Source: Sphingobium faniae (GTDB lineage Bacteria > Pseudomonadota > Alphaproteobacteria > Sphingomonadales > Sphingomonadaceae). Taken from it: 64,000 bases of DNA. The stretch is from the NCBI GenBank assembly GCA_900100475.1, contig FMTU01000005.1, forward strand, positions 1-64,000, in the 5' to 3' direction. Within the stretch, counting starts at the first letter, position 1. Every line of letters begins with the position of its first letter. A model generated the notes under the pieces. That model made no database searches, was not told the origin of the DNA, and saw only the letters and a list, made by a program, of their open reading frames with translations. Of this stretch, positions 54,600 through 62,287 are shown in pieces. The position numbers and the translations under genes are program-made.

Positions 54600-54811
54600 A
54601 GAGAAAATTGGCGTGGGGCGGCAACATGTAGGGCGGAGGCCTCACGCGAAGCTAATATGCCGCATGCCATGTTGGGCGAAAGGCTAGGGCTGGCAGGCGA
54701 AGCTCAAAGCTGTCCTGTCAGGCGAATCGTGAAAATGAAATAACCCAGGCGGACAAAAATCATGCCGTTTGAGGCGAATGAAAAATAGCAGGACAAGGGT
54801 GTAGGAAAGTC

Positions 54812-56461
54812 ATGGACATAGAGCAGAACTCGCAGTGCGACGTCCTTATAATCGGTGCCGGGCCGGTCGGCCTGTTTCTGGCTTGCGAACTTGGGAGTCG
54901 GGGTGTTTCAACCATAGTTGTCGAAGAACGCGCCGGACTGGTCCCTCACCCAAAGGCGAACACGCATAATGCGCGTTCAATGGAAATCTATCGCCAGCAT
55001 GGCATCGCCTTGGATCTGCGCGATACGGGATTGCCGATGGATCGAGCGACGGACGTCGCATATTTTTCGCGCCTTTTCGGGCATGAACTGCATCGTGTTT
55101 CCTTGCCTTCACCGCGTGCTGCAATGGAGGAACTCCGCGAACCGGGAACGCGCTGGCCCAGCGCCGAACCTCAGTTGCGTGCGTCCCAGATGGTGCTGGA
55201 ACCCTTGCTGTTCAACCGGGCCTCTTCCTTCGCCAGCGTCGACATCCGCTTCGGCTGGCGTGCAAGCGCGATGGTGGCGAAGGAAGATGGTGTTAGTGTC
55301 ACTATAACGCGCGGCGACGAGGAAAATGTCAGAATCGAGGCGGGTTATGTAGTGGGCTGCGATGGCGGCAGAAGCTGGACACGGCGGGAGTTGGCCATTC
55401 CTTTTATAGGGGATGAAGGGCTGAAGATGGAGTTTCTGGGTGGTCGCATGCAGGCCACCTATTTCCGGGCGCCAAAACTGCTGGAGCGCTTTCCGCATGC
55501 CGACACCTGGATGCATTGGATCATGCATCCGCAGGGGCGCTCCATTCTGGTCCTGATCGACCCGGCGCGACACGAATTCCTGCTACATTATCAGCTTCCC
55601 TCCGATCAGCCGACGCCTGATTTTGGCGCTCGCCTTGCCGCTATGGCTGGCGAGCCGATGGAGTTTGAAATCATCTCCGGCGCGGAATGGCGTGCTGGCA
55701 TTGGTGTGGTTGCCGAGCAATATGGACGGGGCAGGGTGCTTCTGGCCGGTGACGCGGCGCATCTGTTCACACCGACGGGCGGCTTTGGCGTGAATACAGG
55801 GATTGAGGATGCCTTCAATCTGGGCTGGAAGCTTGCATTGGCCAGCAGGGGCGCCGCTGGCCCCGCCTTGCTTGACAGCTACACCGCCGAACGGCGTCCC
55901 GTGGCGATCCGCAATACCCGTTATGCGCTGGAACTTGCGTCGGGAAATGGTGCCTGTCCCGTGTCGCCGGAACTCGATGCCGACGGTCCGGAGGGAGAGG
56001 CCACCCGCGCTGAGACATCGCGCTATCTGGCCCGTTTTGCGCGGTGGGAATTCGACACGCCGGGCATCCAGTTGGGCGGTCGCTATGATGGTTCCCCGGT
56101 GATTGTGACCGAAGCGGGGGAGCCGCCCGTCGATTCTGCAACGCAATATGTTCCCAGCGCTTTGCCGGGCGGGCGCCTGCCGCATATGTGGATGGCCGAT
56201 GGCGCGTCACTATTCGATCGATTGGGGCAGGAGTTCACTCTTCTGGTGCTTGGTGAGCGCGGGACTTTTCCGGCGTGGACGGATGCCGCAAAACAGGCCG
56301 GTGTCGATCTTCGGATTGTAGCCATTCCGGATCTGCCGGAAACGCGGGCATTGTATGAAGCAGATATATTGCTCGTTCGACCGGACAATTATGTTGCGTG
56401 GCGCGGTGCGGCGGATGAGACTGCATTGCCATTGCTGATGCATGCCATCGGCTTTGCCTAG
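54812..56461 (+). CDS. FAD-dependent aromatic monooxygenase (PHBH-fold)
   Basis: The 549-residue group A flavin monooxygenase has an N-terminal GxGxxG (IIGAGPVGLFLACEL, Gly15), the DG motif VVGCDGGRSWTRRELAIP and the GD motif with Gly313-Asp314 in LLAGDAAHLFTPTGG. A C-terminal thioredoxin-like domain, typical of phenol hydroxylase-type members, accounts for the last 150 residues. It would hydroxylate a phenolic ring with NAD(P)H and O2, giving a catechol or hydroquinone for the VOC dioxygenases. It starts at ATG 54812 and is the only plus-strand gene between sites 2 and 3. Confidence 0.92.
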   Translation: MDIEQNSQCDVLIIGAGPVGLFLACELGSRGVSTIVVEERAGLVPHPKANTHNARSMEIYRQHGIALDLRDTGLPMDRATDVAYFSRLFGHELHRVSLPSPRAAMEELREPGTRWPSAEPQLRASQMVLEPLLFNRASSFASVDIRFGWRASAMVAKEDGVSVTITRGDEENVRIEAGYVVGCDGGRSWTRRELAIPFIGDEGLKMEFLGGRMQATYFRAPKLLERFPHADTWMHWIMHPQGRSILVLIDPARHEFLLHYQLPSDQPTPDFGARLAAMAGEPMEFEIISGAEWRAGIGVVAEQYGRGRVLLAGDAAHLFTPTGGFGVNTGIEDAFNLGWKLALASRGAAGPALLDSYTAERRPVAIRNTRYALELASGNGACPVSPELDADGPEGEATRAETSRYLARFARWEFDTPGIQLGGRYDGSPVIVTEAGEPPVDSATQYVPSALPGGRLPHMWMADGASLFDRLGQEFTLLVLGERGTFPAWTDAAKQAGVDLRIVAIPDLPETRALYEADILLVRPDNYVAWRGAADETALPLLMHAIGFA

Positions 56462-56473
56462 GCGGTCATGAAA

Positions 56474-56503
56474 ATGCCCCCGGCGATCGGTCGCTGGGGG
56501 CAT
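56474..56503 (-). terminator. Intrinsic terminator for the minus-strand dioxygenase gene
   Basis: A 13-bp stem (ATGCCCCCGGCGA with TCGCTGGGGGCAT, one G-U pair) with a four-base loop is followed, in the minus direction, by TTTT. It lies between the convergent monooxygenase and VOC genes and may work for both. Confidence 0.85.
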
Positions 56504-56530
56504 GTAAAGGGTGAACCCGATCTTTTCAGA

Positions 56531-57133
56531 TCAGCGGAGGGGGATGCCTTCCAATCCACGGGGGCCAATGCTTGGTCGGCGCTTGAGGTCGGCTTCAGAT
56601 TCTCCGGCGGCCAGACGCCGTCCAATATCCTCTATATCATATTCGGTACCGATGGGGTTCTGAGCGAATTCTGCCGAACTGAAAAAAGCGTTGGATTCTG
56701 CCAGCGTCTCAAAATTCTCCACCTGGAATTCCAGTTGGTTTTCGTCCGGGTCGCGATAATAAAGCGATGTCGTCGGGCCATGGTTGATCGCCCAGAATGG
56801 CATAATCCCCGCAGCCTTTAACCGCCGATAATGCGCGACCAGATCGGCCAGGCTATCGTAGGAAAAGGCCATATGGTCCATGCCCGCCGTGCCTGTGGTC
56901 CGTCCGGCAAGATGCGGCATGTTCATTACCGCAATGCGATGATGTTCCTCATCATAGGTCAAGAAGGCCAGGCCGTCATTTTCATAGGATGCGCTGGCTG
57001 CCAGGACGAACTTGTACCAGTCCACCATTTCCTTGAAGCGTGGGCTGCGCAACACGACATGCGCGAGCTTGGATGGGACCGGGCCATTAAGGGAATCGGC
57101 GCTTTTTCTCTTGTTGGCCAGTGCGGTAGTCAT
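56531..57133 (-). CDS. VOC-family ring-cleavage dioxygenase
   Basis: The 200-residue protein has a type I extradiol pattern in a single domain: His25 (SKLAHVVLRS), His87 (GMDHMAFSY) and Glu135 (DENQLEFQVEN) supply the two-His-one-Glu iron triad, and DPDENQLEF is typical of the biphenyl-diol dioxygenase group. It would open a catechol-type ring made by the adjacent monooxygenase. ATG 57133 is preceded by GAGAGGAG. It is monocistronic, with its own operator promoter and terminator. Confidence 0.82.
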   Translation of the reverse strand: MTTALANKRKSADSLNGPVPSKLAHVVLRSPRFKEMVDWYKFVLAASASYENDGLAFLTYDEEHHRIAVMNMPHLAGRTTGTAGMDHMAFSYDSLADLVAHYRRLKAAGIMPFWAINHGPTTSLYYRDPDENQLEFQVENFETLAESNAFFSSAEFAQNPIGTEYDIEDIGRRLAAGESEADLKRRPSIGPRGLEGIPLR

Positions 57134-57157
57134 GATATTGCTCCTCTCGATAAAATA

Positions 57158-57186
57158 ATTATTGTCCAATCGGACAATTTGGTCAA
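57158..57186 (-). promoter_or_regulatory. Promoter with operator palindrome, site 3
   Basis: On the minus strand TTGACC (57186-57181) and AATAAT (57163-57158) are 17 bases apart. The perfect palindrome ATTGTCC-AATC-GGACAAT fills 57161-57178. It would control the VOC dioxygenase gene 25 bases downstream. It lies back to back with site 4, about 120 bases away. Confidence 0.85.
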
Positions 57187-57285
57187 GCGTGACGCATGGA
57201 CGACGACAGCAATATTTTCCATCGCGGCTCGGTAAGCGCAGTCTGACATGATGCATTGGAGAGCCGTAAAAATGCAGCATGAGGC

Positions 57286-57315
57286 TTGACAGGTATTGTC
57301 CGTGTGGACAATAAA
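57286..57315 (+). promoter_or_regulatory. Promoter with operator palindrome, site 4
   Basis: TTGACA (57286-57291) and AATAAA (57310-57315) are 18 bases apart, with the perfect palindrome ATTGTCC-GTGT-GGACAAT at 57295-57312. It would drive the plus-strand VOC, BKACE and MFS genes. Together with site 3 it makes a divergent pair of identically built promoters. Confidence 0.85.
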
Positions 57316-57375
57316 TAATTGACGGATCGGTCACTCTCCTGGCGAAGGATCCGTCAATAATCGGAAAGGCGCTTT

Positions 57376-57903
57376 ATGCCCGTGAAGACTATCGCGGCCG
57401 GACGCATCATGCAGACGGCTTTCGTCACTTCTGACATCGAACGGTCCATCGCTGATTTCGCACGCGACTATGGCGTTGCCGGATGGGGCGTTATCGACAA
57501 GCTTGACGCCGTCAGCGTATTTTATCGTGGGAAGCCCGCAACTGTGAATGTTCGGGCCGCGGTCGCGTTTCAGGGCGACATGATGTGGGAATTCATCCAG
57601 CCGCTGGACGATGTTCCATCGGTGTATCGCGCCGGTGACGGTCGCCTGCGGGAGGGGTTTCATCATATTGGTATCATCGTTGACGACATGGATGCCCAAG
57701 TGGAACGCTATCGCGCGGACGGGTGTGAAGTCATGATGGAAATCACGATCGCCAGTGGTGGGCGCGGCGCCTATCTGCAACGCCCGGACGGCCAGACGGG
57801 CATGATCGAACTGTTGGAGGCATCACCTGCTATCGACGGTTTCCTCGATATCGTGGCCAGCGTTGAAAAGGCCGGCTCGCGGGCGATCATCACCCACTGG
57901 TAG
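57376..57903 (+). CDS. VOC-family protein
   Basis: The 175-residue vicinal-oxygen-chelate protein has an HHIGIIVDDMD motif and a late acid in GMIELLEASP, but the first histidine position reads Gln (RIMQTAFVT). Metal binding may therefore differ from the dioxygenase at 56.5 kb; an isomerase, epimerase or glyoxalase-type activity is likely. ATG 57376 follows GGAAAGG. It is the first gene behind operator site 4 and precedes the BKACE gene by 47 bases. Confidence 0.75.
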   Translation: MPVKTIAAGRIMQTAFVTSDIERSIADFARDYGVAGWGVIDKLDAVSVFYRGKPATVNVRAAVAFQGDMMWEFIQPLDDVPSVYRAGDGRLREGFHHIGIIVDDMDAQVERYRADGCEVMMEITIASGGRGAYLQRPDGQTGMIELLEASPAIDGFLDIVASVEKAGSRAIITHW

Positions 57904-57950
57904 CGGGGGCCTCTCACCAGCCATTATCGCGCTTTCATGCAGGAAAAAAT

Positions 57951-58874
57951 ATGACTCAGGTTATCATCAGTTGTGCCATTACGGGGTCGATTCATACCCC
58001 CTCCATGTCTCCTCATCTGCCGGTCACGGCGGCCGAGATCGCGGAATCCGCGATCGGCGCTGCAGAGGCGGGCGCGGCGATTGTGCACCTTCATGCCCGC
58101 AATCCGGAAGATGGCAGGCCGGATCAGACGCCTGAAGCATTTGAACCATTTCTGAAGGTGATCAAGCAGGCGTCCGATGTGGTTATCAACCTCACGACGG
58201 GTGGTTCGCCCTATATGCCGGTCGAAGAGCGTGTCCGGCCGGCCGCGACATGGAAACCGGAGGTGGCCAGCCTGAACATGGGATCAATGAATTTCGGCCT
58301 GTTCCCGATGTTGAAGCGATACAAGGATTTCAAGCATGAATGGGAGCCGGCCATGCTTGAAGGCTCTTATGACCTCGTTTTTCGAAATAGCTTCAAGGAT
58401 ATACGATTCGCGCTGGAAACGCTGAATTCGACCGGTACGCGCTATGAATTTGAATGCTATGATACTAGCCACCTCTATAACCTCCATTACTTCTGGACCG
58501 AGGGATTGGTGAAGGCGCCGTTGTTCATCCAGACCTGTTTCGGTCTGCTGGGCGGCATTGGTGCTCATCCTGAGGAAGTGCTGCATATGAAGCGGACGGC
58601 GGACCGGCTGTTTGGAGACAATTATCGCTGGTCGGTGCTGGCGGCTGGCCGCAACCAGATGGCGGTCGCGGCACAGGCGGCCTCCATGGGGGGGCATGTG
58701 CGCGTAGGATTGGAGGATTCGCTGTGGCTCGACAAAGGTGTGCTCGCCCAATCCAATGCTGAACAAGTCTTGCGGGCTCGAAAGATTATCGAGGGTCTTG
58801 GGCTGGAAGTGGCTACACCTGCGCAGGCGAGGCAGATTCTGTCGCTCAAGGGAGGCGACGAAGTAGGGTTTTGA
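57951..58874 (+). CDS. Beta-keto acid cleavage enzyme (BKACE, DUF849)
   Basis: The 307-residue TIM-barrel protein has the zinc ligands His46 and His48 in IVHLHARNPEDG and a probable third ligand, Glu255, in VRVGLEDSLW. In the family prototype Kce these are His46, His48 and Glu230. It condenses a beta-keto acid with acetyl-CoA and cleaves it to acetoacetate and a new acyl-CoA. This fits a late step that releases a CoA thioester from a ring-cleavage product. It is co-transcribed with the VOC gene and the MFS carrier. Confidence 0.9.
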   Translation: MTQVIISCAITGSIHTPSMSPHLPVTAAEIAESAIGAAEAGAAIVHLHARNPEDGRPDQTPEAFEPFLKVIKQASDVVINLTTGGSPYMPVEERVRPAATWKPEVASLNMGSMNFGLFPMLKRYKDFKHEWEPAMLEGSYDLVFRNSFKDIRFALETLNSTGTRYEFECYDTSHLYNLHYFWTEGLVKAPLFIQTCFGLLGGIGAHPEEVLHMKRTADRLFGDNYRWSVLAAGRNQMAVAAQAASMGGHVRVGLEDSLWLDKGVLAQSNAEQVLRARKIIEGLGLEVATPAQARQILSLKGGDEVGF

Positions 58875-58977
58875 CAGGGCAATGACAGCTCCGCGAGCCG
58901 TTGCCCAAAAGCAATATCGAGCCGACAGCGGCAGGATCGCCCCGCATCATGAATGTGGGCTTCATGAGAGGGTGAGT

Positions 58978-60147
58978 ATGTCGGACCTGACCGCTACGCC
59001 TGATGGCGGCCAATCGTCGTCCTTGCAGATGGTCCATATTGCGAGCATCACGATGATTGCGATCCTGACCGGTATCGTGCCGGTGCTTCAGCCATTGCTG
59101 CTGGGTGCAATGGCCGAAGCCGGCCGGCTGGACGCGGGGCAGATAGGCATTGCCGCCATGGTGGAAGGAGGTGCCATGGCCTTGGCAGTTGGCCTGGCTG
59201 CGGCCTTTTTGCCCCCACGACATCTGCGCCTTATTACGGCGGGTGCGTTGTGCGTGGCGCTGCTGGCAAATATCGCTACCGCTGGCGCCACAGGCATCAT
59301 GATTGCCGTAGCGCGCTTCTTTAATGGCATGGCGTGCGGCCTGACGATCTGGATATTTGTCGGCCTTCTCACGCGCCTATCCCTGCCGGCGCGGCTCGTT
59401 GCCATATATTCCACGGTCCAGGCTTGCTGTGCGCTGCTTATTGCGTTTGTGATGACGACATTCTTGTTGCCACATTTTGGCGGAGGAGCGGGTTATGTCG
59501 CGCTGGCAATGACAAATCTGGGGCTGCTTTTTTTGGTGCCCCTCATGCCGACGCGTTTCGTGGCTGTCGAAACCGATCGTTCTCCCGGCCCGCCGCGTGG
59601 TCTTGGCCTTGTGGCGCTTATCGGCGTTTTCATTCACATTGCGGCGATCATCGGCCTGTGGGTCTATGCGCTGCCGCTGGCTCGGTCGGCGGGAACTTCT
59701 GTGGAAGAGGCCGGCTTGGCGATTTCCGTTGCGATCGGCTTTCAGATCGCCGGAGGGTTCACGGCAGCTTGGCTTGCGCCCAGGCTGGCCGCGCCGCTTG
59801 TCGTGCTCGGCTGCATCGCTGCCAGCCTTGCAGGAATCGCGCTGATGACGATGGGAGGATTTATACCGCTCATCATGGGCCTTGTACTAATTTCAATGTC
59901 TTGGACGCTGGCTGCGCCATTTCATATGCCCCTGTTGATGGCCGTAGACCCGCAACGGCGGGCAGCCATGCAGATGGGAACCGGTCAGATCATTGGTGCT
60001 TCCGCTGGCCCGGCGTTGGCCGCGATTACAGCACAACTCCTTGGTATTAGGTCGCTATTTTGGGTCAGCGCCTCCCTTTTCCTCGTCGCATTTCTGGTTT
60101 TCATGTTCGTGAGCAATCGCAGCAGGAGCGCGATAAGTGTGGGATGA
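58978..60147 (+). CDS. MFS transporter
   Basis: The 389-residue membrane protein has about twelve hydrophobic helices, beginning near residue 17 (VHIASITMIAILTG). I chose ATG 58978, with GAGAGGGTGAG upstream, over ATG 58882, whose extra 32 residues are charged and unrelated. The motif-A loop of typical MFS members is weak, suggesting a divergent YcaD/YfmO-like branch. It is the last gene of the unit driven from site 4, so import of the pathway substrate is a fair inference. Confidence 0.78.
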   Translation: MSDLTATPDGGQSSSLQMVHIASITMIAILTGIVPVLQPLLLGAMAEAGRLDAGQIGIAAMVEGGAMALAVGLAAAFLPPRHLRLITAGALCVALLANIATAGATGIMIAVARFFNGMACGLTIWIFVGLLTRLSLPARLVAIYSTVQACCALLIAFVMTTFLLPHFGGGAGYVALAMTNLGLLFLVPLMPTRFVAVETDRSPGPPRGLGLVALIGVFIHIAAIIGLWVYALPLARSAGTSVEEAGLAISVAIGFQIAGGFTAAWLAPRLAAPLVVLGCIAASLAGIALMTMGGFIPLIMGLVLISMSWTLAAPFHMPLLMAVDPQRRAAMQMGTGQIIGASAGPALAAITAQLLGIRSLFWVSASLFLVAFLVFMFVSNRSRSAISVG

Positions 60148-60177
60148 AGGGAAATCGCGCATTTGAGACAGATTCGA

Positions 60178-60327
60178 ATGATCTGCCCGGATCTCAACCA
60201 ATTCGACAAGGCGCGTATAATATGCTTGCGCGAGGCCCTTTTCGACTTCGAACGCGACGGCAACTGGATCGCGACATTCGTCACCCGGATGCTCTGCGAA
60301 ACGGATGCGTTTCTCCAGGCAGCGTAA
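60178..60327 (+). CDS. Possible small protein, 49 residues
   Basis: The frame begins MICPDLNQFDKARIICLREA and ends LCETDAFLQAA. Third-position bases are mostly G or C, as in real genes here, and it has a balanced charged/hydrophobic pattern. It is too short to test by homology by eye. It could equally be a decayed piece of a longer gene in the debris that follows. No ribosome-binding site is clear. Confidence 0.3.
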   Translation: MICPDLNQFDKARIICLREALFDFERDGNWIATFVTRMLCETDAFLQAA

Positions 60328-60453
60328 TGGAACTGCGATAACTCGGCTTCTCGCCCGAACTCAATTACCCCCTATCGAGATGCGATCATTTGATATTGTT
60401 AGGCGGCAGTTAGTCATCCGTTCGGGGCAACGAGCGGCGACCACTCGGCGTCA

Positions 60454-60700
60454 GCGCGCGCTGTGTTCCCCGATCTTGGCGGCCACGCTCTGGATGAGAT
60501 GGACGCGCCGATGGTGCTGGTCACCTTGCGGGCGGTGGAGGGCAGGGGGCGATCGAGACGGCCCGCCGCCTGCGTCAGCGGATTTCCGCCGTCTTCTGCT
60601 ACGTCCTATCGGAAGGGATCGGGGCCAATGATCCCGCCGCGATTGTCACCAAGGCCGCCCTGAAACCGTGGGCGGCACGTTCCGCACGGCTGGCGCGCGG
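60454..60700 (+). pseudogene. Tyrosine-type phage integrase remnant, frameshifted
   Basis: The first fragment reads VFPDLGGHALDEMDAPMVLV then LRAVEGRG; after a frameshift near 60550 the next frame reads AIETARRLRQRISAVFCYVL and NDPAAIVTKAALKP. This is the central region of P4-type (DUF4102-linked) integrases, normally one continuous protein of about 400 residues. The catalytic domain with the Tyr is missing. It marks an old integration event near 60.5 kb. Confidence 0.72.
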
Positions 60701-61078
60701 CGTTCAGCACCATCATGAAAGCCGCGGCTTCGGCGGATGAAGGCGTTGCAAAAATTCGCCTTGGTCCACGCAGGTGCCCCAACCACTTCAACCAGGAACG
60801 CCACCTCGTCGATCGTCAGACATACAAAATCCGTCGCTCGGCGGTCCTGGCCGAGTGGCGGTCGCTCATGAACTGAAGCGCTACCCCGTCATGGAGGAAT
60901 GCATCCTGTGGAGACGGGTTCGCGTCAGTCTGACAGCGGCAGCAAGTCCAGTCTTTTGCCACCTAACTGCCCCATGCGCGGCATGTCAGCGCTGGCTCTG
61001 ATCCGGCCGTGCGCCTCCAATTTCGTCGGCCACACGCTCCCCATATCGTTGGCGGGGAGATCATGTCCCAAAAAATTA
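60701..61078. other. Apparently non-coding debris
   Basis: No open frame with recognisable homology or convincing start was found on either strand here. The stretch follows the integrase remnant and probably holds further decayed mobile-element sequence. It ends at the promoter of the next gene. Confidence 0.5.
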
Positions 61079-61108
61079 TTGCGAATGTATATTGTAAATG
61101 TATATAAT
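61079..61108 (+). promoter_or_regulatory. Sigma70-like promoter with tandem AATGTATAT repeats
   Basis: TTGCGA at 61079-61084 and a perfect TATAAT at 61103-61108 are 18 bases apart. The word AATGTATAT occurs twice, at 61084 and 61097, 13 bases apart, overlapping the -35 edge and the -10. It is about 54 bases upstream of the hypothetical protein gene. The repeats may bind an activator or repressor. Confidence 0.6.
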
Positions 61109-61161
61109 CGCTAACAAGCCGGCTTTTGTTTCATGGGTCAGGCAGTTTGTAAAAGGGGACG

Positions 61162-62163
61162 ATGATGGGCGCATCCTGTGAGGATATGAGCGAGTATCCG
61201 GCCGAAACATTTCTAGACATTCCGTGGTGGTGCGAAAATTACGCGCTCATGTCGGGCGATCCCAACAGCCGTATCTCCGTCTTTTATGGCAGCGGCCGCT
61301 GGCACGGCGACCTTTCGGTCTGGCGCGAAATCGTCGCTGTCAATCTGCCCGACGGGCGAACGGTCTTCGCCAAGGGCTTTGGCCGCCGGGGAGATGACAA
61401 GGGGCCGGGCGGCGCCTTTGCCAAGCTGGACGTGCTGGAGGACGGCGCCCTGTTCCGCCTTACCTATGACGGGCCGATGTGGCAGAGTACGAACGCCGAA
61501 TTGCTTGCGCACGGCTTTCGCGACGGCGCGACCAGGCGCGGACGGCTCGACCTTTCCTTTCGCGGCGTGGCGCCGGTCTGGAACATGAATGGCGATTCCG
61601 CGGCGGCGGCGGACATAGCGGGCGCGCTGCACGTCGAACAGATCGGCGCGGTGAATGGCTCGTTCGAGTTTGACGGGCAAACCCACGCCTTAGTCGATGG
61701 CTATTCGATCCGCGACCATAGCCGCGGCCCGCGCCAGCCCTCTGCCTATCTGGGCAGTTGCTGGGCGTCGGGTTATTGCGCGGGCAGCCGGACGGGGTAT
61801 CATGTCTACGCGATGAGCCTGCGCGATCGCGACGGCGTCAATATGTCCAACGGCGTAGTGGTGAAGGGCGACCGGCTATATCCGGCGCAGGTGATTTCCG
61901 TCACCGTGCCTGACAATCTGGATGGCGTGCAGCAATTGCTCCGCGTGGTGCTGCGCAGCGAGCTGGGCGACACCACCATTGTGGCGTCGGAGCGGATTGC
62001 CAACGTGGTGACCGGCATGATCGCGCCCTACGACACGGTAGTCGGCGGGCGCGCGGGCCAGCCATCGGCAGCGATCGTCGATGGCCTGGTACGGATCGAA
62101 ATAGACGGCGAGCCTGGATATGGCTGGTCTGAACTTGGCTTTGCGCCTGAACCTCTTGCCTAA
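61162..62163 (+). CDS. Hypothetical protein, DUF7064/AttH-like
   Basis: The 333-residue protein has two similar beta-rich halves, with WHGDLSVWREIVAVNLPDGR in the first and SCWASGYCAGSRTGYHVYAM in the second, an arrangement seen in lipocalin-like AttH/CrtC-type and DUF7064 proteins. No signal peptide is evident. AAAAGGGG precedes ATG 61162, with ATG 61165 as an alternative. It is followed by a TonB receptor gene, so a role in handling a hydrophobic substrate is a guess. Confidence 0.55.
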   Translation: MMGASCEDMSEYPAETFLDIPWWCENYALMSGDPNSRISVFYGSGRWHGDLSVWREIVAVNLPDGRTVFAKGFGRRGDDKGPGGAFAKLDVLEDGALFRLTYDGPMWQSTNAELLAHGFRDGATRRGRLDLSFRGVAPVWNMNGDSAAAADIAGALHVEQIGAVNGSFEFDGQTHALVDGYSIRDHSRGPRQPSAYLGSCWASGYCAGSRTGYHVYAMSLRDRDGVNMSNGVVVKGDRLYPAQVISVTVPDNLDGVQQLLRVVLRSELGDTTIVASERIANVVTGMIAPYDTVVGGRAGQPSAAIVDGLVRIEIDGEPGYGWSELGFAPEPLA

Positions 62164-62287
62164 GCCCTAAGCGAATATCCCGGCCGGGACCATTTGGAAG
62201 TATCCGCTCCATATGCGGTTACCGGCCGGTCGGATGGCCGCCACACGCGGCTCTTAAATAAAAATAATCCATAGGGGAAAGATTGTC

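Noticed and set aside
54740..54757. A fifth operator upstream of the flavin monooxygenase
   Set aside because: Only the right half (GGACAAA) fits; the left arm matches at four of seven positions and no promoter frames it. It is noted with site 2 but not counted.
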